Part shown: positions 15,931-21,687 of the stretch, one piece after another | Layout of the letters: every line of letters begins with the position of its first letter | Position numbering within the stretch: the first letter of the stretch is position 1 | Source of the DNA: CAYGUK01 sp964352985 | Lineage (GTDB): Bacteria > Pseudomonadota > Gammaproteobacteria > JAHCLG01 | Reading direction: 5' to 3' | DNA length: 21,687 nt | Assembly: GCA_964352985.1 (NCBI GenBank) | Contig: CAYGUK010000066.1 | Span: 1 to 21,687, forward strand | The notes under the pieces: model-generated | What the model was told of the DNA's origin: nothing | The model's database searches: none | The model's input: only the letters and a program-made list of their open reading frames with translations | Program-made: the position numbers and the translations under genes

Positions 15931-17130
15931 CTACAGTCTTTGCTGTAATGTATCAGCACGTTGCAAAATCATCTCGGTAAATTGGCTTTCACTAATGTTA
16001 TTTTGAACTTTGTGTATTAAGTTTAATAATTCTTTTTGAACAAGAGAGGGCGATAAAGTCGCTTCTTTTGCCATTTGTGTAATGTGGCGTGGAAATAAGG
16101 TTTTAAAATCATATTTACTGCCAATTTTCATTGCCATTTTAGATGCAAGATCTGGATAGAAAATAGTTGAAATAATATCGTAAAATGGTGCCAAACGGGT
16201 TTGCTTTTCTTGATAGAGTAAGGAAAAATTCTTTCCATGTGCGTCATTGTTTCCAATAATTAAATTAAATAAAATCCCTTGTAATAACTGTTTTATATCG
16301 AAGATTGGAGTGCTAGATGCGCTTCTGACCAAGTTAAAGCATTCGCTGATTTTAGGGCCGCCTTCACGTTGATACTTTCTTGCTGTAGTTATGCCCATAG
16401 CTTGGCAAAAATCTTCTTGATGTAGTCGCTGGATTCCTTTGGGGGTTGTTATTCTGTCGTAGCGCTTTACTAATAAATAGGGGATATTATCAGCATGATA
16501 AATTGCCGCTTCGACGGCATTTAAACCTATTTTCTTAGCTAAATTAAGGCAAAAGCATTCGTTTTCAATTAACGAGTGAAAGTCTTGATTGATTGGTTTT
16601 AAAATATGGGTACTCGGTGCGCCGTTTATTGGTATGGCAATTTTATCTTCTATAACTGCAACAGGAAGTTTGTCTTGTGCGCCAGCTAAAGATAAACGTA
16701 TACCATCTTCGCCAACTATCATTGGTCTTTGATGCATGGTTTTTAATATTTCAATTAACTGCTGTTCATTTAATAATTTGTAATCAGGCGATAATTGTTC
16801 TAAGTGCATTTTTTGAGGCAATAAAGCAATTGCACCTGCGCATTCACCACCAATAGCATTTAGTAGCGCAAAGTCATTTTTTTCACTTATTCCTAATTTC
16901 TTAGCAATGGTAGTTCGCATGTTGGCCTCTGGTAATAAGCCACTAAAAAATGGAATACATTGCTTTGCCAAATAGACATCACGCCTAAGTGGAAGCGAAC
17001 GCGATAACGGTGAGTTGTGAGATGAAAGATAGTGACTGTCATAAATAAAACACATATCCCCATGGTTATCAACGCTTAATTCACCAGTTAGTTTTTGATT
17101 GAGATATACATTCAGTTTATGGTTTTTCAT
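15931..17130 (-). CDS. hipA: HipA-type toxin, serine/threonine kinase
   Basis: The toxin of a type II toxin-antitoxin pair. In known members HipA phosphorylates glutamyl-tRNA synthetase (GltX), causing amino-acid starvation signalling, growth arrest and persistence. It has 399 residues, close to the usual 400-440. Key parts are present: an N-terminal subdomain (1-105), the ATP-loop/autophosphorylation segment SLAGAQDKLPV with Ser147 (equivalent to Ser150 of Escherichia coli HipA), Lys178 in HILKP, the catalytic loop NNDAHGKN with Asp296 and Asn301, and the metal-binding Asp318 in FYDI. The kinase therefore looks active. The start overlaps the end of hipB by 14 bases, indicating translational coupling. 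HipB should hold it inactive and repress the operon. Whether the target is GltX or another protein cannot be read from the sequence. Confidence 0.95.
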   Translation of the reverse strand: MKNHKLNVYLNQKLTGELSVDNHGDMCFIYDSHYLSSHNSPLSRSLPLRRDVYLAKQCIPFFSGLLPEANMRTTIAKKLGISEKNDFALLNAIGGECAGAIALLPQKMHLEQLSPDYKLLNEQQLIEILKTMHQRPMIVGEDGIRLSLAGAQDKLPVAVIEDKIAIPINGAPSTHILKPINQDFHSLIENECFCLNLAKKIGLNAVEAAIYHADNIPYLLVKRYDRITTPKGIQRLHQEDFCQAMGITTARKYQREGGPKISECFNLVRSASSTPIFDIKQLLQGILFNLIIGNNDAHGKNFSLLYQEKQTRLAPFYDIISTIFYPDLASKMAMKIGSKYDFKTLFPRHITQMAKEATLSPSLVQKELLNLIHKVQNNISESQFTEMILQRADTLQQRL

Positions 17131-17344
17131 TGTCTATACCATTATGCGAAAGTTTAATCTGAATACCAAGCACTTGCAGCACCTGCAACATTTTACCGAT
17201 TTGGCAGGTAGGTTTACCATTTTCTAAATCAACAATAAAACGCAATCCTGTGCCGGCGGTTAATGCCAAGTCTTTTTGGGTTACACCAAGTTGTTTACGG
17301 ACTTTACGGATATAAAGCCCTAATGTTTCAGTTGAATAGTCCAT
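17117..17344 (-). CDS. hipB: HipB-type antitoxin, XRE-family repressor
   Basis: Encodes 75 residues with an XRE/Cro-type helix-turn-helix across about residues 10-62: LGLYIRKVRKQLG, VTQKDLALTAG, a recognition helix (TGLRFIVDLENGK), then QIGKMLQVLQVLG. It binds HipA and blocks its kinase activity, and represses its own operon through palindromic operators. The gene precedes hipA and overlaps it by 14 bases. The short C-terminal tail (SHNGIDNEKP) is the part that in HipB families contacts the toxin or is degraded by Lon. A strong promoter (17378-17405) lies just upstream, and the palindrome TTACCGTACGGTAA sits over its start point. No clear Shine-Dalgarno sequence precedes the ATG. Well supported by motif and context. 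Confidence 0.93.
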   Translation of the reverse strand: MDYSTETLGLYIRKVRKQLGVTQKDLALTAGTGLRFIVDLENGKPTCQIGKMLQVLQVLGIQIKLSHNGIDNEKP

Positions 17345-17362
17345 GTTTAAGTCATTTATATA

Positions 17363-17376
17363 TTACCGTACGGTAA
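17363..17376. promoter_or_regulatory. Palindromic operator O1, next to hipBA -10
   Basis: TTACCGTACGGTAA is a perfect 14-base palindrome. It lies directly downstream of the hipBA -10 box (17378-17383) and would cover the transcription start. It is therefore well placed for repression by HipB. It fits the pattern TTnCCGnnCGGnAA shared with three further sites. Confidence 0.65.
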
Positions 17377-17377
17377 C

Positions 17378-17405
17378 TTTATACCAATATCCATAAAAAA
17401 TCCAA
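17378..17405 (-). promoter_or_regulatory. hipBA promoter
   Basis: Reading leftward, TTGGAT (17405-17400) is a -35-like box and TATAAA (17383-17378) a -10 box, separated by 16 bases. The start point should be near 17371, inside O1, giving a short leader of about 27 bases before hipB. Confidence 0.55.
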
Positions 17406-17411
17406 CAAATA

Positions 17412-17425
17412 TTCCCGATCAGGAA
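17412..17425. promoter_or_regulatory. Palindromic operator O2
   Basis: TTCCCGATCAGGAA has arms TTCC and GGAA with one imperfect pair, and lies just upstream of the hipBA -35 box. Its centre is 49 bases from that of O1 and 49 bases from that of O3, which is close to a regular spacing. Confidence 0.55.
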
Positions 17426-17460
17426 TTTATGTGCGAGGTTTGCATTTAATCTATTTAATA

Positions 17461-17474
17461 TTCCCGAACGGGAA
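17461..17474. promoter_or_regulatory. Palindromic operator O3
   Basis: TTCCCGAACGGGAA has perfect six-base arms (TTCCCG and CGGGAA) around AA. It lies in the middle of the divergent region, 49 bases from O2, and has the same form as O1. Confidence 0.6.
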
Positions 17475-17525
17475 ATTTTAACATGCAGGCAAGTGTAAAT
17501 AAGTGTCCGTGCCATCCCCTCAAAA

Positions 17526-17539
17526 TCCCCGCACGAGAA
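17526..17539. promoter_or_regulatory. Degenerate operator-like palindrome O4
   Basis: TCCCCGCACGAGAA keeps CCCG-nn-CGnGAA but has two mismatches to perfect symmetry. It lies just upstream of the abiE -35 box (17549-17554), 65 bases from O3, so it could connect abiE expression to the same repressor. It is the weakest of the four. Confidence 0.4.
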
Positions 17540-17548
17540 CAAGCAAAA

Positions 17549-17576
17549 TTGGTATATATTATATTTATGGTATATT
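17549..17576 (+). promoter_or_regulatory. Probable promoter of first abiE operon
   Basis: TTGGTA (17549-17554) and TATATT (17571-17576) are separated by 16 bases. Transcription would start near 17583, about 33 bases before the abiEi ATG. The surrounding sequence is very AT-rich, so the exact boxes are uncertain. Confidence 0.45.
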
Positions 17577-17615
17577 CTATATGCTGAAAGTATCTCATTT
17601 GACGAAAAATGGCAT

Positions 17616-18440
17616 ATGAAATATACCAATAAAGCTAATTTAGCAGGTTTAGGCGTTACAGAAAGAGCGAGGTTGTCGCAATTAATTCGCAGAACACAAA
17701 CTACTATATCTGTTAAAGAAGCAGCAAAAATTTTGAAATTAACAACAGAGCAAGCAGCAAAGCAATTAGCTGTTCTTGCTAAAAAAGGTTGGTTATCTCG
17801 AATAAAACAAGGCGTTTATTTACCAATTGATATACCAGCAACGAATACTAATGTTATTGCGGAGGAACCATTTACGATTGCGCAAAAATTATTTCAGCCT
17901 TGCTATATTGGTGGTATGAATGCAGCAAACTATTGGGATTTAACAGAACAAATTTTTAAATCTGTAACTGTAATGACCCAAAAAAAGGTGCGGGAACGAA
18001 ACCCTATTATCGCTGGGAATGAATATTATATTCATTCTATAAAAGCAGAATATTTTTTTGGTTTAAAAACCATTTGGAATAATAACATTAAAGTCCAAAT
18101 ATCTGATCCAACGCGGACTGTTGTTGATATGCTAATATTTCCACAGTTTTGTGGTGGAGTTAGATTTATTGTAGATGTAATAAACGATTATTATCAATCA
18201 AAATATAAAGATATTGATTTACTTGTTGAATACTTAACAAAAGCTAACAATGGTGCTGCAATTAAACGAATGGGCTTTTTAGCTGAAAAATTTTTTCCCG
18301 ATGAAAATAAACTTATTGAATATTGTTTGAAAAATCTCAAACAAGGTTATGTAAAATTATCACCTTCAGTGGATTGTCCCAAAATAATTCGTCGTTGGCG
18401 ATTAAGATTACCTGAGAGTTGGAGTAAAAAAACAAAATGA
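17616..18440 (+). CDS. abiEi: AbiEi-family antitoxin/transcriptional repressor
   Basis: The antitoxin of an AbiE-type (type IV) toxin-antitoxin pair, 274 residues. In studied systems AbiEi does not bind the toxin but represses the operon and counteracts the toxin's effect. The N-terminal winged helix-turn-helix (about 18-70) is visible: TTISVKEAAKILKLTTEQA, then LAVLAKKGWLSRIKQGVYL. It is followed by the AbiEi C-terminal region with YIGGMNAANYWDL and an ISDPTRTVVDML motif typical of the family, and a basic C-terminal tail (RRWRLRLPESW). The length is standard. Its stop overlaps the abiEii start (ATGA, 18437-18440), indicating coupled translation. No strong Shine-Dalgarno sequence is seen before the ATG. 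The gene is intact, though its partner is frameshifted, which would leave a free repressor. Confidence 0.9.
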   Translation: MKYTNKANLAGLGVTERARLSQLIRRTQTTISVKEAAKILKLTTEQAAKQLAVLAKKGWLSRIKQGVYLPIDIPATNTNVIAEEPFTIAQKLFQPCYIGGMNAANYWDLTEQIFKSVTVMTQKKVRERNPIIAGNEYYIHSIKAEYFFGLKTIWNNNIKVQISDPTRTVVDMLIFPQFCGGVRFIVDVINDYYQSKYKDIDLLVEYLTKANNGAAIKRMGFLAEKFFPDENKLIEYCLKNLKQGYVKLSPSVDCPKIIRRWRLRLPESWSKKTK

Positions 18441-19196
18441 TAGAAAAATATGAGATTATGGATTTAGCTCAAAAATATAACTTAATGGCAAATATCATTG
18501 AGAAAGATTATATTTTAGGATGGCTGTTAGCAGGTATAAACAACTCTGGTGAATTGAGTAAACACTGGATTTTTAAAGGCGGAACTTGTTTAAAAAAATG
18601 TTATTTCAAAGAATACCGTTTTTCTGAAGATTCAGACTTTACAGTGATTGAAATACCTATGGAAAAAATTAATTTTGAAGAATATCTAAATCCTCGAGGA
18701 AATAAATCTGTCCAGGGTAAAATTACCTACAAAGGACCAATGCAACGCAAAAGCAATAATCCATCGTTTAAAATTGATTTAACCAACGATGAAATCCTTG
18801 TTGATGAACCAACCACACAATCTATTCATCACCCCTATTCTGATTTTGTAAAAAAATAAATTTATAACAACTACATATTGTATCGAAGAAATTTTTGCTG
18901 AAAAGTTAAGAGCATTGATTGAAAGAATGAGACCAAGAGATTTATATGATGTAATACAGTTATATAAAAATAAATCTATTAAGCCAAACAAAGATAAAAT
19001 CAAGCAGGTTTTAATTAAAAAATGTAATTATAAAAAAGTGACTATTCCTTACATGGAAATATTGGATACCATGCCTAATAAAGAAGATCTCCGCGCGGAT
19101 TGGCAAGATATGTTAGGGCATCAAATCGCAGATTTAGATTCTTTTGAACATTATTGGCAACACTTACCTACAGTTTTTAAATGGATTAATAATTAA
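18437..19196 (+). pseudogene. abiEii: AbiEii-family nucleotidyltransferase toxin, frameshifted at an A7 tract
   Basis: The toxin of the abiE pair, a DNA polymerase beta-like nucleotidyltransferase whose studied relatives stop growth by modifying tRNA. The first part (residues 1-140) carries motif I: FKGGTCLKKC (Gly48-Gly49-Thr50), then FSEDSDF (Ser63, Asp65, Asp67). It stops at 18857-18859 right after a run of seven A (18850-18856). The remaining protein continues in another frame: ITTTYCIEEIFAEKLRALI, then RPRDLYDV, the conserved C-terminal motif, to the TAA at 19194-19196. Removing one A from the tract restores a continuous protein of about 252 residues. It is thus broken, unless transcriptional slippage on the A tract or a sequencing error accounts for the shift. 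A ribosomal -1 shift would go to the wrong frame. Without the C-terminal part the toxin is unlikely to act. Confidence 0.8.
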
Positions 19197-19201
19197 TAGG
19201 G

Positions 19202-19866
19202 ATGAGTAAAATAAGTCTGCTTTATTTGAAGTGAGATTTGCTTTAGCTCTGAATAAAAAATCATCATTAATAGAATATGAAAAACCTAATGGTATAGGAA
19301 AGTCTTCAATTGATTTCAAAGAAAAAATTAATAATCAGAATTGCTTATTCGAATTAACAAGTTTACGCGAAAGCAGAAATATCAAAGATGCTACAACAAC
19401 AGATGGTCATTTTTATAATTTTCAATCTGATTCTCAAGACCAAGGAAATTCCATAGAAGTTTTAGAACTTGTTAAAGTCCAAAATGCAATTATTACTAAA
19501 GCAGATAAATTCCCTAAAATAAATAAAGATAATATTCATTGCATTATTGTTGATATGCGAAGTTTTTTTCTTGGTCTTGGTGATGGTTACGACTTTTACA
19601 ATATCGCATTTGGCTCAAATCAATTAATCAATGTTGATTGGGGTGTCAATTGTCGCTGGTGGGAAGATGAACATGGAGAACGCACATTATTTATTGGTTT
19701 ATTTGAAGATAGTCACCCAAACCCTAAGAGCAATAAAGTAAGAGAAAATATTGATATCCTAGGTTTTATAAATGAAGAAAAATATAAAATGGAAGAAATA
19801 GATCAAGAAATAAAATTATTTTGCAATCCACATACTAACAATGAGCGCTATAAGGACTTATTTTAA
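19202..19866 (+). pseudogene. Nuclease-like protein, frameshifted near its start
   Basis: An open frame of 211 codons starts at a GTG (19231) without a ribosome-binding site, but homology-like sequence extends further upstream (NKSALFEVRFALAL). The ATG at 19202 encodes MSK and then goes out of frame at a run of four A (19208-19211). One extra A would give MSKNKSALFEVRFALAL and one continuous protein of about 221 residues. The sequence contains IEYEKP, SSIDFKEKIN and CLFELTSLRES, then VQNAIITKADKF. A Glu, an Asp, a Glu-x-Thr and a helix with Gln in this order could be a variant PD-(D/E)XK nuclease core, but that is inference from pattern alone. A second conserved-looking block is IIVDMRSFFLGLGDGYDF. 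It follows abiEii by five bases on the same strand and could be a cargo gene of the island. Either a pseudogene or a homopolymer sequencing error. Confidence 0.6.
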
Positions 19867-20004
19867 TTCCTTATAAAATAATCAAAGTGTCCAGGTGTGT
19901 ATATGAGCGTCAGAAACTCCCACAAAACTCCCGCGCGGATTTATGGGTTTATATAAAAAGAGGAGTAAAAATTGATGCAAGCTATTAAAAATTATACGGA
20001 ATTT

Positions 20005-20063
20005 TGGTGGGCCCACAAGGACATGAACCCATGGTAACCGCGGATTATGAATTTTCTGCTGCA
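20005..20063 (-). pseudogene. Relic of the 3' half of a tRNA-Met (CAT)-like gene
   Basis: Read on the reverse strand this stretch keeps the order of a tRNA 3' portion. It has GCAGC of the D-arm end, an anticodon loop with TTCATAATCC (anticodon CAT), then GGGTTCATGTCC resembling the T-arm, and TGGGCCCACCA at the end, including the encoded CCA. The acceptor 5' strand (GGGCCCA) and most of the D-arm are missing, and the T-stem and T-loop no longer fit the GTTCRANYC rule. It is therefore a decayed remnant rather than a working tRNA. Such 3' remnants are typical of integration sites of mobile islands. The match is from memory of gammaproteobacterial tRNA sequences. A 20-codon open frame on the other strand overlaps it. 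Confidence 0.6.
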
Positions 20064-20211
20064 AATATAACTATATGAATTTAAACGTAAAATATTGCGG
20101 GATAATCCTTAATAATGTTGATAAATGTCTATTAGTGTCGAGGCGATCTTTGATCATCTCACGTGCGGAAATAGAATATTTCTTGGCAATCAACTATTTA
20201 AGCCTATGCTC

Positions 20212-20254
20212 AAACTTGCATAATATAACGATATTTGTTATTTTATGCAAGTTT
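20212..20254. promoter_or_regulatory. Perfect 12-bp inverted repeat operator upstream of second abiEi
   Basis: AAACTTGCATAA (20212-20223) and TTATGCAAGTTT (20243-20254) are perfect inverted copies separated by 19 bases, centre to centre about 31 bases or roughly three helical turns. They begin 20 bases upstream of the ATG at 20274 and overlap weak boxes TTGCAT (20217-20222) and TATTTT (20239-20244) with a 16-base spacer. Known AbiEi proteins repress their own operons through inverted repeats, so this is a likely autorepressor site. Confidence 0.6.
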
Positions 20255-20273
20255 CAACACAAGTACTTTAACT

Positions 20274-21059
20274 ATGAATATGCAGGATTTTATAGCTAAC
20301 TTACGGACCCAAGGACGATATAGCTTCACTATAGCTGAGATTGAAGCTACATTACAAATATCCAAAGTGGCGGCTTTAAATGCAATAAAGCGATTAAAAG
20401 ATAAAAGACAAGTTGTAAGTCCTGCTCGTGGATTTTATTTAATATTGTTACCTGAATATAGAAGTCTAAATTGTTTGCCTCCAGAAATGTTTATTGATGA
20501 TCTAATGAGTTATTATAGTTTACCCTATTATGTTGGCTATTTAAGTGCGGCACAATACTATGGAGCCGCACATCAAAGACCACAGCGTTTTCAAGTTGTA
20601 ACTTTAAAAAATCGAAGAACGATTCAATGCGGAAAGGTAGCAATAGAATTTATAGCAAACAAAAAAATTGATATTGTGCCAACTACCGCATTTAATACGA
20701 TGAGTGGTCAGATAAAAGTTATAACTATAGAAGCATTACTAATAGAAATAATTTCTTCACAACAGCATTCAGCAGGCATTAATAATATTGCCATGATAAT
20801 TAGTGAAGTCGCTGAGAAAATCAATGTTGATAAATTGATATCAATGATAACTATTTATGAAGAATTAGTTTGGGTTCAACGTTTAGGTTATTTATTTGAG
20901 TTTTTATCTTTAAACAATATTGCAAACAAACTTTTTTCACTTTTAGAAAATAAAAATTTACATTGGATAAAATTTGTTCCTGAAAGAAAATATCAAGTGT
21001 TATCTCGAAATTCAAAATGGAAAATAATTGTTAACTCAACCGTGGAATTAGATGAATGA
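20274..21059 (+). CDS. abiEi: AbiEi-family antitoxin, second module
   Basis: Encodes 261 residues from the ATG at 20274; the frame is open from a TTG at 20235, but the codons before 20274 lie inside the putative operator and are not expected in the protein. A nearby ATG at 20280 is possible. The N-terminal winged helix-turn-helix is at about residues 5-55 (FTIAEIEATLQISKVAALN, then LKDKRQVVSPARGFYL). The rest matches the AbiEi_C region, with the YYVGYLSAAQYYGAAHQRP motif, comparable to the YIGGMNAANYWDL motif in the first copy, and RFQVVTLKNRRTI. The two copies are quite divergent, so this is not a recent duplication. Its stop overlaps the downstream toxin ATG by four bases (ATGA, 21056-21059). 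The gene is intact while its toxin is broken. Confidence 0.9.
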   Translation: MNMQDFIANLRTQGRYSFTIAEIEATLQISKVAALNAIKRLKDKRQVVSPARGFYLILLPEYRSLNCLPPEMFIDDLMSYYSLPYYVGYLSAAQYYGAAHQRPQRFQVVTLKNRRTIQCGKVAIEFIANKKIDIVPTTAFNTMSGQIKVITIEALLIEIISSQQHSAGINNIAMIISEVAEKINVDKLISMITIYEELVWVQRLGYLFEFLSLNNIANKLFSLLENKNLHWIKFVPERKYQVLSRNSKWKIIVNSTVELDE

Positions 21060-21655
21060 TACCTTTAGCATATATAACACAGTGGCGCTCGGTAGCGCCT
21101 TGGCCATTCGATATTCAAGTAGAACAAGACTTAATTCTTACAAGAATTTTAGTTGAACTATTTTCCAATCCAATACTAAAAAAGAGCCTTGCTTTTCGTG
21201 GTGGAACAGCATTGAATAAACTATTTTTAAAATCTCCGGCGCGTTATAGTGAAGATATTGATTTAGTTAGAACAGAAAAGGGCGAAATAAAACCTCTTAT
21301 TGATGAAATTAGAGCAATATTAGATCCTTTATTGGGTGAACCAAAAACGGAACGTAATAATTAAAGTTTTAAATTTAAATATAAATTCACACCTGAATCT
21401 ACACTAGCCTTTAAACAAAATATTAAGATAGAAATCAATACTAGAGAAACATTTTCTATGCTTGGTTATGAAAGCAAACTATTAAAAATGAACTCAAAGT
21501 GGCATCAAGGCGAAGCTGAAATTACCACATATTATCTTGAAGAATAAATGGCTACTAAATTACGTGCATTATATCAACGTAAAAAGGGGCGAGACCTTTT
21601 TGATTTGTGGTTAGTATTAAATCAGTTTGATTTAGGGCGTGTCCCTAAACCATAA
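21056..21655 (+). pseudogene. abiEii: AbiEii toxin, second module, two nonsense codons and 3' truncation
   Basis: A nucleotidyltransferase toxin of the AbiEii family in ruins. Residues 1-102 are intact: LAFRGGTALNK (Gly49-Gly50-Thr51) and ARYSEDIDL (Ser65, Asp67, Asp69) form motif I. A TAA at 21362-21364 then interrupts the frame where homologs usually read on (a CAA glutamine would fit), and SFKFKYKFTPES, LGYESKLLKMNSKWH and AEITTYYLEE continue in the same frame. A second TAA at 21545-21547 stands where a TTA leucine would be expected, and MATKLRALYQRKKGRDLFDLW follows in the same frame, the conserved C-terminal motif. From about 21635 the sequence no longer reads as AbiEii and the frame ends at TAA 21653-21655. 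Two point changes and a truncation show genuine decay. Confidence 0.85.
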
Positions 21656-21687
21656 ATTTTGTATACTTCTGATTTATTGCAGTCCAA
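21635..21687. mobile_element. Possible insertion-sequence end or recombination junction
   Basis: The AbiEii reading frame loses its family-like sequence after NQFDL, and the next bases begin GGGCGTGTCCC. This has the look of a terminal repeat of some IS5-type insertion sequences, but no partner repeat or transposase is within the window. The interpretation rests on the truncation of abiEii and is tentative. Confidence 0.25.

Noticed and set aside
17363..17629. Reverse-strand open frame across the hipB-abiEi gap
   Set aside because: It covers the palindromes and promoters and has no protein-like features.
19928..19941. CTCCCGCGCGGATT as a further copy of the operator series
   Set aside because: Only the core CCCG-nn-CGG fits and the right arm is wrong; a similar string occurs inside the abiEii coding region near 19088, so it is probably coincidental.
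19975..20037. A 20-codon open frame with three tryptophans and a strong GAGGAG Shine-Dalgarno sequence
   Set aside because: A leader peptide was considered, but its second half overlaps the tRNA-like remnant and no biosynthetic gene or attenuator hairpin follows. A chance frame is more likely, though the good ribosome-binding site is worth remembering.
1..21687. CRISPR array, ribosomal RNA genes or a complete tRNA gene
   Set aside because: No regularly spaced repeats, rRNA-like sequence or complete cloverleaf was seen on either strand.

Overview
This is an AT-rich window of about 21.7 kb from a bacterial chromosome. It holds type IV pilus minor pilins, an ankyrin-repeat protein with a candidate host-directed protease site, a LuxR-type regulator, several orphan serine/threonine-rich or helical proteins of effector-like composition, and many decayed genes. 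Together these suggest a host-associated gammaproteobacterium, most likely of the Legionella/Coxiella/Berkiella (Legionellales) type. That placement is inference from gene content; no ribosomal or other marker gene is present.

Layout: positions 1-2449 hold a decayed reading frame, an unknown effector-like gene (575-1444) preceded by an eight-G tract, and a small reverse-strand gene. Positions 2450-4532 are an orphan pilX-pilV pair. Positions 4993-6524 are three consecutive small genes for exported proteins: a possible toxin-like protein with a seven-G tract in its coding region, a protein resembling the Rap1a/Tai/HdeA type, and a ten-cysteine protein. Positions 6535-7809 (reverse) encode two ankyrin repeats followed by a His-Asp-Gln-Cys arrangement matching CE-clan cysteine proteases (ULP/YopJ type). 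This is the most interesting single protein here. A short-chain dehydrogenase follows at 8005-8745.

Positions 9000-15800 are a string of unrecognised genes (helical, cytosolic or membrane), a LuxR-family regulator (13795-14748) and a decayed small hydrophobic gene. Their spacing and strand changes suggest single-gene transcription units.

Positions 15931-21655 are a toxin-antitoxin cluster. A complete hipBA operon points left and two abiE (type IV) modules point right. The hipB-abiEi intergenic region contains four palindromes of the form TTnCCGnnCGGnAA. They flank or overlap recognisable promoters on both strands and suggest shared control of the divergent operons. The right arm is decaying. 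The first abiEii is broken at a seven-A tract, and a nuclease-like gene after it is broken at a four-A tract. A relic of a tRNA-Met(CAT)-type gene lies next, as at an old integration site. The second abiEi is intact behind a perfect 12-bp inverted repeat, but its abiEii has two in-frame TAA codons and loses recognisable sequence near 21635, perhaps at an insertion-sequence end.
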